The notes under the pieces are model-generated. The model had not been told where the DNA came from. It saw only the letters and a program-made list of their open reading frames with translations, and did not search any database. The position numbers and the translations under genes were made by a program. A DNA stretch of 64,000 nt from Mycobacterium sp. (lineage in GTDB: Bacteria > Actinomycetota > Actinomycetes > Mycobacteriales > Mycobacteriaceae): NCBI GenBank assembly GCA_003987775.1, contig RXJD01000066.1:1-64000 (forward strand), read 5' to 3'. Below, piece by piece: positions 11,793 through 20,198 of this stretch. Numbering within the stretch: the first letter of the stretch is position 1; each line of letters begins with the position of its first letter.

Positions 11793-12653
11793 GTGGCGGA
11801 CGTGACGGTGGCGATATTCACCTTCACCAGAAACGAAGCAACGGCCGTGACGGAGTTGCTCACCCGCCTCTGCGTCGATTTGCCGGCGTTCGGAACAACG
11901 GTATGGGCGCCGACGAAACCGGGTGACGAGGCATGGGAAGGCCGCTTGTCCGACGGCCGCACGGCACGGCTCGAGCACCATGCCTTGAGCGCCCAGGGCA
12001 ATGTCGTGGCCGCGGCCGCCCTGAGCCGGTCGACCCGCGAGAACCGGGCCGACTACTACGTCTTCTACGGCTGCTGCGGGACGGTCGATCCCGAGCTGGT
12101 CGGCAAAGTATTCCGGGCCGAGAGAGTTTCCTACCTGTCCTTGGGAGTGGTGGCCGCTACCCCGGACGGCGAAGTGGTTCAGCTGCAGAACAAGTGGATC
12201 GTTCGCACCCAACCCAGCGAGCAAGCTCCGCTTGAGGCAATCGAACTGCGCGCCGGGGCGGCAGGCGCCCCGGGTTCCGTCTGGGGGTTGGACGTTCCCG
12301 ACGCCCATGTTCTCGCCACCGACAAGGTGATCAAGATTTCGCCGGGTGTCGCACCGGCGCCCTTGGAGTCGCCATCGGGCGGTCCCGTCTACGCCAAGGA
12401 GAATTGGTCGTACTCGCTGGCCCTTGCCCTCCATTCGCAGATCGCGAACACGCCGGTACTCGTCGACATGGAGTCCTTCGGTATCGCGTCGACGATGCGT
12501 GCGCTGGGATTGTGTGAGCGCGTCCTGGTCCTTCGCGTCGCCTCAGATGCGTTGACCGACAAGGTGGATCAACGCGATCAAGATCAACTCGATTTCCTCA
12601 GAGCGGGCCTTCCGGACCTGGCCGCTGCGGTAGCAACGATCCTGGGACTCTGA
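11793..12653 (+). CDS. nucleoside phosphorylase / nucleosidase superfamily protein
   Basis: A 286-residue protein with the purine nucleoside phosphorylase/MTA-SAH nucleosidase fold. Diagnostic stretches are YYVFYGCCGTVDPELVGKVF (the glycine-rich phosphate or ribose loop), VDMESFGIAS (the MEx substrate loop) and VLRVASDALTDK, matching the R-x-x-SD-x-x-D active-site segment. It is longer than the 230-residue housekeeping nucleosidases, with an insert before the MEx loop. The stop codon is followed immediately by the ATG of the next gene (TGAATG), so the two are probably translated together. The start is uncertain: GTG at 11793 begins at the first beta strand; an upstream in-frame start at 11730 is also open. 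Related folds occur as effectors in bacterial conflict systems, but a role here is inference. Confidence 0.72.
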   Translation: MADVTVAIFTFTRNEATAVTELLTRLCVDLPAFGTTVWAPTKPGDEAWEGRLSDGRTARLEHHALSAQGNVVAAAALSRSTRENRADYYVFYGCCGTVDPELVGKVFRAERVSYLSLGVVAATPDGEVVQLQNKWIVRTQPSEQAPLEAIELRAGAAGAPGSVWGLDVPDAHVLATDKVIKISPGVAPAPLESPSGGPVYAKENWSYSLALALHSQIANTPVLVDMESFGIASTMRALGLCERVLVLRVASDALTDKVDQRDQDQLDFLRAGLPDLAAAVATILGL

Positions 12654-13559
12654 ATGACGCCGGACAACCCGCCACGGACACTCGAAGACGAGGTACGCAG
12701 GTTGCGTGCCGGCATCGTGAGGCATCCGCCGTCGACGCGGGACCCGCGAGAGTCGGAAATGGTCCGCGTGGTGTCAGCGGCGTCGCTGGCCTGGGACGGC
12801 CAGTTTGACCGTGTCGATCGCTTCTCGCGTCCGCTGCTGCCCTCAAGCACTTCGACGGACGAGCGGGCCAGCCCAGCGATGACAGCACAGCTGTTCTTGG
12901 AGCAGGTGGCGTCCGACTATCGACGAGTGGCGTCATGCCAACTCGACCTCCGCGACGTGGAAGCCCGGCGGACCACAGACGAGGGCACGAAGACCCTCGA
13001 ACGTTGCGGAGTTGCGAGCCGACCGGTGGCACCACTTGCTGTCGGGCAACACCTTGCGGTTCAACGCGCCGGGAAGCAAGACCTGGCGAGTGTCTTCGAG
13101 CCATGGATTGCGACTGCCGAAAACGCGGATCGCGCGTCCCAGTACGCCGCAGCATTCGGCGAAGTGCTCGGACCCTTGATTATTGTCGCACTGGACAATT
13201 CGCCGACCGTTCCGTTGCTCCCCGGCTGGTCTGGCCGGGTGGGCGAGGTGTGGTGCACCGAGTTCCTCGCGGCGGGGGCTGAGATTCTGAAATGGCCGGC
13301 CCTGCTCGCTGACTCACACCTCGAAGGCAGAGTGGTCCCAGCGTCGGGATGCAACACGGTCGACTTCACCGAGACCGCCAACGAAGTGGTCGCGGTCGCC
13401 CAAGGGTTCCGCCCGGTCACAGACGTGAGGGTGAGCGCGGCCGGCGCAGTACCCAGGGTCGAACTTGTTCTCGCCGGCGACGAGCTGACACGAGATGAGT
13501 TGACTCGCTTCATGAACAGGATCAAGCATCTCCCCGCTGAGGTGGCGATTCTGCCCTGA
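12654..13559 (+). CDS. orphan protein coupled to phosphorylase-fold gene; internal frame switch suspected
   Basis: An open frame of 301 codons, starting at the base after the preceding stop codon. I do not recognise a family. Residues 1-86 and 147-301 have normal mycobacterial third-base bias. Between bases 12913 and 13092 the annotated frame loses that bias (about 56 percent G/C at third positions in 32 codons counted), while the frame beginning at 12913 has about 87 percent in the matching stretch and reads smoothly (for example PTIDEWRHANS and TLRFNAPGSKTWRV). A pair of compensating indels would explain this, leaving an open frame with about 60 wrong residues. The functional sequence may therefore differ from the conceptual translation. 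The gene ends before the hrp1-like promoter. Confidence 0.6.
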   Translation: MTPDNPPRTLEDEVRRLRAGIVRHPPSTRDPRESEMVRVVSAASLAWDGQFDRVDRFSRPLLPSSTSTDERASPAMTAQLFLEQVASDYRRVASCQLDLRDVEARRTTDEGTKTLERCGVASRPVAPLAVGQHLAVQRAGKQDLASVFEPWIATAENADRASQYAAAFGEVLGPLIIVALDNSPTVPLLPGWSGRVGEVWCTEFLAAGAEILKWPALLADSHLEGRVVPASGCNTVDFTETANEVVAVAQGFRPVTDVRVSAAGAVPRVELVLAGDELTRDELTRFMNRIKHLPAEVAILP

Positions 13560-13583
13560 CCGGTCGCCCCGAAAACCGGTTAC

Positions 13584-13603
13584 GTAGGGCCCAACGACCC
13601 TAG
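13584..13603 (+). promoter_or_regulatory. DosR-like box upstream of hrp1-like gene
   Basis: GTAGGGCCCAACGACCCTAG keeps the GGG..C....G..CCC skeleton of the DosR consensus (GGGACTWWAGTCCC core), with several changes at the inner positions. The core 13587-13600 ends 71 bp before the ATG. Confidence 0.5.
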
Positions 13604-13671
13604 AAGGCCCATCCGGGATCGGCCTACCTTTGAAGGCGGAATTTATCCATTGCATTAGGAGTAGAACAATC

Positions 13672-14106
13672 ATGACCACAGCTCGCGACATCATGCATGC
13701 CGGTGCCGCCTGTGTAGGCGAACACGAAACCCTCACCGCCGCAGCGCAACACATGCGGGACCTGGGCGTCGGCGCACTGCCGATCTGCGGAGACGACGAC
13801 CGGCTCCACGGAATGATCACCGATCGAGACATCGTCGTCAAATGTCTTGCAGCCGGCACGGATCCGTCGACCGCAACGGTCGGCGAACTGGCGCAAGGCA
13901 GCACCTACCACGTCAACGGCGACGCCGATATTCAAGAAATGCTGAACATGATGGAAGAGCACCAAGTGCGCCGCCTGCCCGTGATCGAAGATCACCGCCT
14001 GGTGGGCATCATCAGCGAAGCCGACATCGCCCGCCATCTGAACGAGCACGAAATTGCGCACTTCGTGAAGGCCATCTGCTCCCCCAAGGCCCTCACCAGC
14101 CACTGA
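13672..14106 (+). CDS. hrp1: two-CBS-domain hypoxic response protein, Hrp1 (Rv2626c) homologue
   Basis: A 144-residue cytosolic protein made of two CBS domains (about residues 8-60 and 72-125), very close to M. tuberculosis Rv2626c: shared stretches include MTTARDIM, CVGEHETLTAAAQ, ALPICGDDDRLHGM and EEHQVRRLPVI. Rv2626c is strongly induced by hypoxia and nitric oxide through DosR; its biochemical role is not settled. Cys14 and Cys136 lie near the two ends and could correspond to the disulfide reported for Hrp1, though exact equivalence is not checked. The ATG follows AGGAG with a ten-base gap. The next gene is an hspX-like chaperone with its own DosR-type box, so both should respond to low oxygen. 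Confidence 0.95.
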   Translation: MTTARDIMHAGAACVGEHETLTAAAQHMRDLGVGALPICGDDDRLHGMITDRDIVVKCLAAGTDPSTATVGELAQGSTYHVNGDADIQEMLNMMEEHQVRRLPVIEDHRLVGIISEADIARHLNEHEIAHFVKAICSPKALTSH

Positions 14107-14278
14107 TCGGCCTGAACCGCCCCCGACATCGAGCACTGAGGACGTCCTACCGTTCGCCCCTCCGGTCGCCGTCGAGCCACCGGGCGAAAACACTGCGCCG
14201 AAAAACGAAATCTGTTGTCGCCGAAGGCTTCATCAAGAGATGCCACCCTTGCCTGTCACGCGAGAATATCCGCCCGCG

Positions 14279-14298
14279 AAAGGGACTTCGGTCCCTAT
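14279..14298 (+). promoter_or_regulatory. DosR box upstream of hspX-like gene
   Basis: The core GGGACTTCGGTCCC (14282-14295) matches the DosR consensus at nearly every position and is 67 bp before the ATG of the Hsp20 gene. This is the best DosR box in the window. Confidence 0.8.
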
Positions 14299-14362
14299 TG
14301 CTCCAACCGCGCACGCTCGAAAATCGAACAGGCAAGTCCTGTTACCCCAAAGGAGGGACATC

Positions 14363-14794
14363 ATGAATGATCTCCCCGTCCGCCAGCAGTCTCGAGGGTG
14401 GCTTCCGGATTTTTGGTCCGGCCTACTCACCGGTTTCCCGTCGTCACTGACCGCTATGCATCCTGGCAACCTGATCAAGCTCGAAGACGACATGGAAGAC
14501 GGCCGCTACACGCTGCGCGCTGAAATCCCGGGCATCGATCCGGACAAGGACGTCGACATCACCGTGCGCGACGGTCGGTTGACGATCAAGGCAGAACGCA
14601 CCGAGCGTAAAGAAAGCAAAGGCAGGTCAGAGTTCTCCTACGGCTCGTTCGCCCGCTCGGTCAGCCTGCCGGCGGGAGCCGACGAGGACGACATCAACGC
14701 CACCTACGACAAGGGCATCTTGACCGTCTCGGTAGGGGTTCCTGAACAGCCAGCGGCGGGTGAGAAGCACATAGCGGTGCACACCGCCGGCTGA
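14363..14794 (+). CDS. hspX: alpha-crystallin-type small heat shock protein, HspX/Acr-like
   Basis: A 143-residue Hsp20. The alpha-crystallin domain spans about residues 40-130, with EIPGIDPDKDVDITVRDGRL, TIKAERTE, EFSYGSFARSVSLP and ATYDKGILTVSV, all very close to M. tuberculosis HspX (Rv2031c, Acr). The N-terminal arm (residues 1-38) differs more, so it may be an hspX paralogue rather than the strict orthologue. HspX is an ATP-independent holdase that becomes abundant in hypoxic, non-growing cells. AAAGGAGGGACATC precedes the ATG, a strong ribosome binding site. A near-perfect DosR box lies 67 bp upstream. The convergent TesB gene follows after 16 bases. Confidence 0.93.
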   Translation: MNDLPVRQQSRGWLPDFWSGLLTGFPSSLTAMHPGNLIKLEDDMEDGRYTLRAEIPGIDPDKDVDITVRDGRLTIKAERTERKESKGRSEFSYGSFARSVSLPAGADEDDINATYDKGILTVSVGVPEQPAAGEKHIAVHTAG

Positions 14795-14810
14795 GCCGGG
14801 TCCGCTTCGA

Positions 14811-15638
14811 TCAGGCCCGGCGCGGCGAAAAGTACATCTCCTGTCGCACGGTGCACACCAACGCACCGTTGCGGTTGAACATCGTGCCGCTAGCCAGGGC
14901 GAGCGAGTCGGCGCTGCTGGGCGAAGACCGTTGAAAGAGAAGCCAATCCGACAAGTCCGCAGGCGAGTGAAACCACATCGAATGGTCGCGCTGCGACGAT
15001 TCGCCGACTCCGCCGTACGCGGCGAACGCCGGCTCGGTCAACGTCACCGCCGACAGGTAGGCCACCAGGCTCGCGGTCAGCACTGGATCGTCGGGCACCT
15101 CACCGTCCGGCCGCCACCACATCGCCGATCGTGCGGGAGGCGCACTCTCGCTGTCGATGACGCGGCGTTCGAACCAGCGCAGGCTTGCGTAGCGCCCCTG
15201 GGTGTTCTCGTCGGACTCCGCGAGATGCGGTGCCACCCAAGGCAACGTCTCCGGTGCGGGCGCCTGCGGGCACGGCGGTTGATAGACGACCTCCGCGGAG
15301 GCGGGATCGGCCACCTTGAACGACGACATCGCCTCCATCAGGATCCTGTCGTACTGACGCGCGGTGACGCGCCGCGCGGAAAACGTCCGTCCCTCTTGCA
15401 GATTCACCACTTCGAAGTCCACCGGCCGGCGAGCGTCTCCAGACCGGAGGAAATACGTGTGCACACTGTGCGGGGCGCGATCGGGCGCGGTATGGCTGGC
15501 CGCCAGCAACGCCTGGGCCGCGATATGCCCACCCAGGATGTGGTGGCCCGGCGCCGGCAGCTGCCGACCGGTGAAGAGCCAGGGCTCGACACGGGTCAGG
15601 TCCAGGGTGGCAAGCACGTCGCCGAGCGAGGATGACAT
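14811..15638 (-). CDS. acyl-CoA thioesterase II, TesB family
   Basis: A 275-residue double-hotdog thioesterase that hydrolyses acyl-CoA to free fatty acid and CoA in the cytosol. The N-terminal hotdog contains HILGGHIAAQALLAA and SVHTYFLRSGD; the C-terminal one contains FAAYGGVGESSQRDHSMWFH, with the Asp-Ser/Thr-Gln type active-site region in ATGTM-like form (ALASGTMFNRNGALV). Length agrees with TesB1/TesB2 of mycobacteria. It lies 36 bp downstream of the CobW-type GTPase gene on the same strand and may be co-transcribed with it. The ATG at 15638 gives the family N-terminus (DLTRVEPWLFTG). Confidence 0.92.
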   Translation of the reverse strand: MSSSLGDVLATLDLTRVEPWLFTGRQLPAPGHHILGGHIAAQALLAASHTAPDRAPHSVHTYFLRSGDARRPVDFEVVNLQEGRTFSARRVTARQYDRILMEAMSSFKVADPASAEVVYQPPCPQAPAPETLPWVAPHLAESDENTQGRYASLRWFERRVIDSESAPPARSAMWWRPDGEVPDDPVLTASLVAYLSAVTLTEPAFAAYGGVGESSQRDHSMWFHSPADLSDWLLFQRSSPSSADSLALASGTMFNRNGALVCTVRQEMYFSPRRA

Positions 15639-15674
15639 CGAAACGTATCTTGCCCGATCGCTACCCGGCCGCGC

Positions 15675-16697
15675 TCAGCAGCTGAGTCGCCGGTAGCGCT
15701 GCAGCCGCCGCAGCGCCACCGCCGACGCCGGGGCGCTGACGGGTTGCAGCGCTCGGCTCAGTTCCGCACGCACGGCGGGAACCGCGAGATGCATCCCGAT
15801 CGCCACCAAGCAGTTCGCGACTGCGCGGGGCGGTGCCTTCGCAATGTGGACCGCGCTGCCGACCAGGTTGACGACATAGCTGCGAACCGACCGCCCATGG
15901 CGGACCGCCACCACACCCTTGAGCCGGAACACCCCGGACGGCGGCTGTTCCAGCAGGTCGAACAGGGCATCGAGGTCGATACAGCCGGCACCGGTGACGG
16001 TGACGGAATCGGCGTGGACGTGGTCGTGTTCCTGGTCGCTTTCCGCGTCCAGGAACAACTCCCGGAACGACAATTGCCCCGCGTCTTCGGACGATTCCAG
16101 CGGGTCGAACAGCAGTGCCGGGTCGATTCGCCCTCCCGTGGTGCCCACCACCTGAACGCGCGGGTTGCGTTGCGCTACCCGCTCATTGATCCGCTCCAGC
16201 ACCGCCGGCCGGTCCCCCTCAGGAACCTGGTCTAGCTTGTTGACCACGATCAGCGAAGCCACGCCGTAGCGCACCGGGGGCAGTTCGCCACGGTCGACGG
16301 TGTCAAAGTGGTTGACAGCGTCGACAACGTCGACCAGGCCACCACTGCGGACCCCGGCCAACTTGCTGAAGCCGATGATCCGCGCGATCGACACCGGATC
16401 GGCCAGACCGCTGGCCTCGACGATGATGGCGTCGAGGCGACGGGCGGGATCGGCGAGCTTGGCCAGTGCCTCGTCCAGGCCGCCATCGTCGGGCAGGCAG
16501 CAGATGCATCCTCCGGCGATCGAGGCGGGCTCGTCGACCTGGCCGGCCACCAGCGCGGCGTCGACGTTGAGTTCGCCGAAGTCGTTGACCACGACGCCGA
16601 TCCGCGTGCCGGGACTGCGCAGCAAATGATTCAGCAGCGTCGTTTTGCCGGCGCCGAGATGACCGGTGAGCGCGATCACAGGTATCGCTGACAACAC
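15675..16697 (-). CDS. CobW/COG0523 family GTPase, putative metallochaperone
   Basis: A 340-residue G3E-type P-loop GTPase. Seen here: Walker A GHLGAGKT at residues 12-19, the metal-binding GGCICCLP motif, EASGLADP in the switch region, NKLD for guanine recognition, a histidine-rich loop [10 protein letters not shown], and the C-terminal CobW domain ([13 protein letters not shown]). Family members load zinc, cobalt or other metals onto client proteins, and some are induced by zinc starvation. Neither the metal nor the client can be deduced, and no obvious Zur box was found. GTG at 16697 is three bases after GGAGA; TTG at 16694 has better spacing and is a real alternative. TesB follows on the same strand. 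Confidence 0.9.
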   Translation of the reverse strand: MLSAIPVIALTGHLGAGKTTLLNHLLRSPGTRIGVVVNDFGELNVDAALVAGQVDEPASIAGGCICCLPDDGGLDEALAKLADPARRLDAIIVEASGLADPVSIARIIGFSKLAGVRSGGLVDVVDAVNHFDTVDRGELPPVRYGVASLIVVNKLDQVPEGDRPAVLERINERVAQRNPRVQVVGTTGGRIDPALLFDPLESSEDAGQLSFRELFLDAESDQEHDHVHADSVTVTGAGCIDLDALFDLLEQPPSGVFRLKGVVAVRHGRSVRSYVVNLVGSAVHIAKAPPRAVANCLVAIGMHLAVPAVRAELSRALQPVSAPASAVALRRLQRYRRLSC

Positions 16698-16868
16698 TCT
16701 CTCCTGACGTCGGCACCAGGTCATGGCAAGGCTAACCGGAGCGCCTGGCGGGCCGTTCGTCCTAGCCGTTTTCTTAGGTTTGGCTATGAGTGCCGTAGGC
16801 TTTGCGGCGATTTGTGAACGCAGACGCGCACTCCCTGGCGCTCAACCGACCGAACGGACGTCAAGCAA

Positions 16869-18404
16869 GTGATCATCGGAATACCACGCGAGTCTCTCCC
16901 CGGTGAGACGCGTGTTGCCGCCACGCCGCAGACCGTCGGGCAGCTCGTCAAGCTCGGCTACTCGGTAGTCGTCGAATCCGAGGCAGGTACCGCCGCGAGC
17001 TTCCTGGACAGCGCGTACGTCGAGGCCGGCGCCGACATCGGGTCTGCCGATCAGGCATGGACCGCCGACATCGTCTTGAAGGTCAACGCCCCGAACGACG
17101 ACGAGATCGCCGCGCTGCGCGACGGCGCGACCCTGGTCAGCCTCATCTCCCCCGGCCTGCACCCGGAGCTGGTCGAGAAGCTGACCGCCCGCAAGATCAC
17201 CGTGCTGGCGATGGACGCGGTGCCGCGCATCTCGCGGGCCCAGTCGCTGGACGTCTTGTCGTCGATGGCCAACATCGCCGGTTACCGCGCTGTCATCGAA
17301 GCGGCCCACGCCTTCGGCCGATTCTTCACCGGCCAGGTGACGGCCGCCGGCAAAGTGCCGCCCGCCAAGGTGCTCGTCGTGGGCGCGGGCGTGGCGGGCC
17401 TGTCCGCGATCGGAGCGGCCGGCAGCCTGGGCGCCATCGTGCGCGCCACCGACCCGCGGCCGGAGGTTGCCGATCAGGTCAAATCCCTTGGCGGCGAATA
17501 TCTTTCGGTTGACGAGAGTGAAGCCGAGGTCTCCGCCACCGGGTACGCCAAGGAAATGAGCGACGACTACAAGGCCCGCGAGGCGCAGCTGTACGCCGAA
17601 CAGTGCCAGGACGTCGACATCATCATCACCACCGCGCTGATCCCCGGCAAACCGGCGCCGCGCATCATCACCGCGGACATGGTCGCCTCGATGACCCCCG
17701 GCAGCGTCATCGTCGACATGGCCGCCGCCAACGGCGGCAATGTCGAGGGCACGGTCAAGGACCAGCTCGTCGTCACCGACAACGACGTGACCATCATCGG
17801 CTACACCGACCTGGCCGGACGGCTGCCCGCTCAGTCTTCCCAGCTCTACGGCACCAACCTGGTCAACCTGCTCAAGCTGATGACCCCAGAGAAGGACGGA
17901 CAGCTGGTCCTGAACTTCGACGACGTGGTGCAGCGGTCCATGACCGTGGTCCGGGACGGCGAATCCACCTGGCCGCCGCCACCGGTACAGGTGTCCGCTG
18001 CCCCGGCTGTTGCGGCGGCCGCCACGCCGGTCAAGGAGTCGCACGCCAAGCAGCCGATGTCCAACAAGCGACGGCTGACGACCACACTCATCGCCGCCGC
18101 GGTGCTGTTCGCGCTGATCGCGCTCTCCCCGGCGGCGCTGCAGGTGCATCTCACGGTGTTCGCGCTGGCCATCGTGATCGGCTACTACGTGATCGGCCAC
18201 GTCCACCACGCCCTGCACACCCCGCTGATGTCGGTGACCAATGCGATCTCCGGAATCATCGTGCTCGGCGCCCTGCTGCAGATCGGAAAAGAGAACCTCC
18301 CGATCACGGTGGTGTCCTGTGCGGCGATCCTGCTGGCCAGCATCAACATCTTCGGCGGTTTCGCGGTGACGCGACGCATGCTCGCCATGTTCTCCCGCAG
18401 CTGA
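16869..18404 (+). CDS. pntA: NAD(P) transhydrogenase alpha subunit, PntA (fused form)
   Basis: A 511-residue alpha subunit of the proton-translocating transhydrogenase, which uses the proton gradient to reduce NADP+ with NADH. The N-terminal NAD(H)-binding domain I covers about residues 1-380, with the dinucleotide loop GAGVAG at 172-177 and the conserved ATDPRPEV. After an Ala/Pro-rich linker, residues 405-511 contain about four membrane helices. M. tuberculosis splits this subunit into PntAa and PntAb; here both are one polypeptide, as in enterobacteria. The start is GTG at 16869. pntB begins 29 bp later and completes the enzyme. Confidence 0.96.
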   Translation: MIIGIPRESLPGETRVAATPQTVGQLVKLGYSVVVESEAGTAASFLDSAYVEAGADIGSADQAWTADIVLKVNAPNDDEIAALRDGATLVSLISPGLHPELVEKLTARKITVLAMDAVPRISRAQSLDVLSSMANIAGYRAVIEAAHAFGRFFTGQVTAAGKVPPAKVLVVGAGVAGLSAIGAAGSLGAIVRATDPRPEVADQVKSLGGEYLSVDESEAEVSATGYAKEMSDDYKAREAQLYAEQCQDVDIIITTALIPGKPAPRIITADMVASMTPGSVIVDMAAANGGNVEGTVKDQLVVTDNDVTIIGYTDLAGRLPAQSSQLYGTNLVNLLKLMTPEKDGQLVLNFDDVVQRSMTVVRDGESTWPPPPVQVSAAPAVAAAATPVKESHAKQPMSNKRRLTTTLIAAAVLFALIALSPAALQVHLTVFALAIVIGYYVIGHVHHALHTPLMSVTNAISGIIVLGALLQIGKENLPITVVSCAAILLASINIFGGFAVTRRMLAMFSRS

Positions 18405-18433
18405 GCCTGCGCACCTAATCGAAGGATCATCCC

Positions 18434-19855
18434 TTGTTCACGATAGAAACCGCCGCCAAAGCGGCATACGTCGTCGCGGCCCTGCTGTTCATCCTGGCGC
18501 TCGCCGGGTTGTCCAAGCACGAAACGTCCCGGGCCGGGAACACCTTCGGCATCTTCGGCATGGCCGTAGCGCTGGCGGCGACCATCGCACTGGCGATCAA
18601 CGGACACATCGAGTCGCTGGGGGTGGCGCTGCTGGCCGGTGCCGTCGCGGTCGGCGCCGCAATCGGCCTCTGGCGGGCCCGGGTGGTCGAGATGACCGGA
18701 ATGCCCGAACTGATCGCGCTGCTGCACTCCTTCGTCGGTCTGGCCGCCGTGCTGGTCGGCTGGAACGGTTATCTGTTCGTCGAGCACAACCCCGGAGGCG
18801 CCGAGGCGGCCACCCTGCGCGCGGAGGGCCTGGGTGGAATCCACTCCGCCGAGGTGGTCATCGGCGTGTTCATCGGGGCGGTGACCTTCACCGGTTCCAT
18901 CGTCGCGAACCTCAAGCTCTCGGCGCGGATCAAGTCGGCGCCGATGATGCTGCCCGGCAAGAACTTCCTCAACGTCGGCGCGCTAGTGCTCTTCGGCGCC
19001 CTCACGGTGTGGTTCGTGATCGACCCGACGATCTGGCTGCTTGCCGCCGTCACCGCGCTCGCCCTGCTGCTCGGCTGGCACCTGGTCGCGTCCATCGGCG
19101 GCGGGGACATGCCCGTCGTCGTGTCGATGCTGAACAGCTACTCGGGCTGGGCGGCCGCCGCATCCGGCTTCCTGCTCAGCAACGACCTGCTGATCATCAC
19201 CGGCGCCCTGGTCGGGTCCTCCGGTGCCTACCTGTCCTACATCATGTGCAAGGCGATGAACCGCTCGTTCATCTCCGTGATCGCCGGCGGCTTCGGTATC
19301 GAGGCAGGACCGGCCGACGACAAGGACTACGGCGAGCACCGGGAGGTCACCGCTGAGGGCGCTGCGGAGCTGCTGACCTCGGCCGACTCGGTGATCATCA
19401 CCCCGGGATACGGCATGGCCGTCGCCCAGGCCCAGAACGCCGTCGCTGAACTGACCCGCAAGCTGCGCGCACGCGGAGTCAACGTCCGGTTCGGCATCCA
19501 CCCGGTCGCGGGACGTCTGCCCGGCCACATGAACGTGCTGCTGGCCGAGGCCAAGGTGCCTTACGACATCGTGCTGGAGATGGACGAGATCAACGACGAC
19601 TTCTCCGACACCGCCGTGGTGCTCGTCATCGGCGCCAACGACACGGTCAACCCGGCTGCCGCCGAGGACCCCAGCAGTCCGATCGCGGGCATGCCGGTGC
19701 TGACCGTCTGGGACGCCGACAACGTCATCGTCTTCAAACGATCGATGGCCTCCGGCTACGCCGGCGTGCAGAACCCGCTGTTCTTCCGGGAGAACACCGC
19801 GATGCTGTTCGGCGACGCGCGCGACCGGGTAGAGGCGATCCTCGCCGCGCTGTAA
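18434..19855 (+). CDS. pntB: NAD(P) transhydrogenase beta subunit, PntB
   Basis: A 473-residue beta subunit. Residues 1-260 hold about eight or nine membrane helices that form most of the proton channel; residues 295-473 are the NADP(H)-binding domain III with [36 protein letters not shown] and [12 protein letters not shown], all family hallmarks. The start is TTG at 18434, eight bases after GAAGGA. It forms an operon with pntA. The complex balances NADPH supply with the proton-motive force. Confidence 0.96.
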   Translation: MFTIETAAKAAYVVAALLFILALAGLSKHETSRAGNTFGIFGMAVALAATIALAINGHIESLGVALLAGAVAVGAAIGLWRARVVEMTGMPELIALLHSFVGLAAVLVGWNGYLFVEHNPGGAEAATLRAEGLGGIHSAEVVIGVFIGAVTFTGSIVANLKLSARIKSAPMMLPGKNFLNVGALVLFGALTVWFVIDPTIWLLAAVTALALLLGWHLVASIGGGDMPVVVSMLNSYSGWAAAASGFLLSNDLLIITGALVGSSGAYLSYIMCKAMNRSFISVIAGGFGIEAGPADDKDYGEHREVTAEGAAELLTSADSVIITPGYGMAVAQAQNAVAELTRKLRARGVNVRFGIHPVAGRLPGHMNVLLAEAKVPYDIVLEMDEINDDFSDTAVVLVIGANDTVNPAAAEDPSSPIAGMPVLTVWDADNVIVFKRSMASGYAGVQNPLFFRENTAMLFGDARDRVEAILAAL

Positions 19856-19867
19856 GCACGCTTCACG

Positions 19868-20084
19868 CTGCGGCGACGGCGGTTGGCGCCGAGATTGCCG
19901 CTGCGGTCGCGATTCGCCGACCGAGCACGACCACCACGGCCATCTCGCGGAGCAATTCGCAGTTCGCGCGCTGCGCCGACCGCAGTCGGCGCCGAGATTG
20001 CCGCTGCGGTCGCGGTTGGCCGACCGAGCACGACCACCACGGCCATCTCGCGGAGCAATTCGCAGTCGCGCTGCGGCGACGGCC
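19868..20084. repeat. tandem repeat of about 100 bp, two copies plus a partial third
   Basis: Unit 1 runs 19868-19970 (103 bases), unit 2 runs 19971-20070 (100 bases), and a third copy is broken off after about 14 bases. Units start CTGCGGCGAC or CTGCGCCGAC and share a long identical stretch from GGCGCCGAGATTGCCGCTGC to GGAGCAATTCGCAGT. The array fills most of the 343-base gap between pntB and the PE protease gene. The size resembles mycobacterial interspersed repeat (MIRU/VNTR) loci, though sequence identity to known MIRUs was not tested. Confidence 0.85.
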
Positions 20085-20198
20085 AATCCGTGTGAGTATT
20101 CGATGTAATGACGAACCGGTCTGTCGAAAGCCCGGATGCGGGGCCGGGAACTCGATACGCTTGGCGCACATACCGGTGATTGACGCTTAGGGGGCGAC

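Noticed and set aside
16842..18218. 458-codon minus-strand frame opposite pntA
   Set aside because: Low-complexity Arg/Gly/His/Asp composition; pntA on the plus strand is unambiguous.
19868..20084. Possible CRISPR or coding repeat
   Set aside because: Units are directly adjacent with no unique spacers, and no frame has a plausible start.
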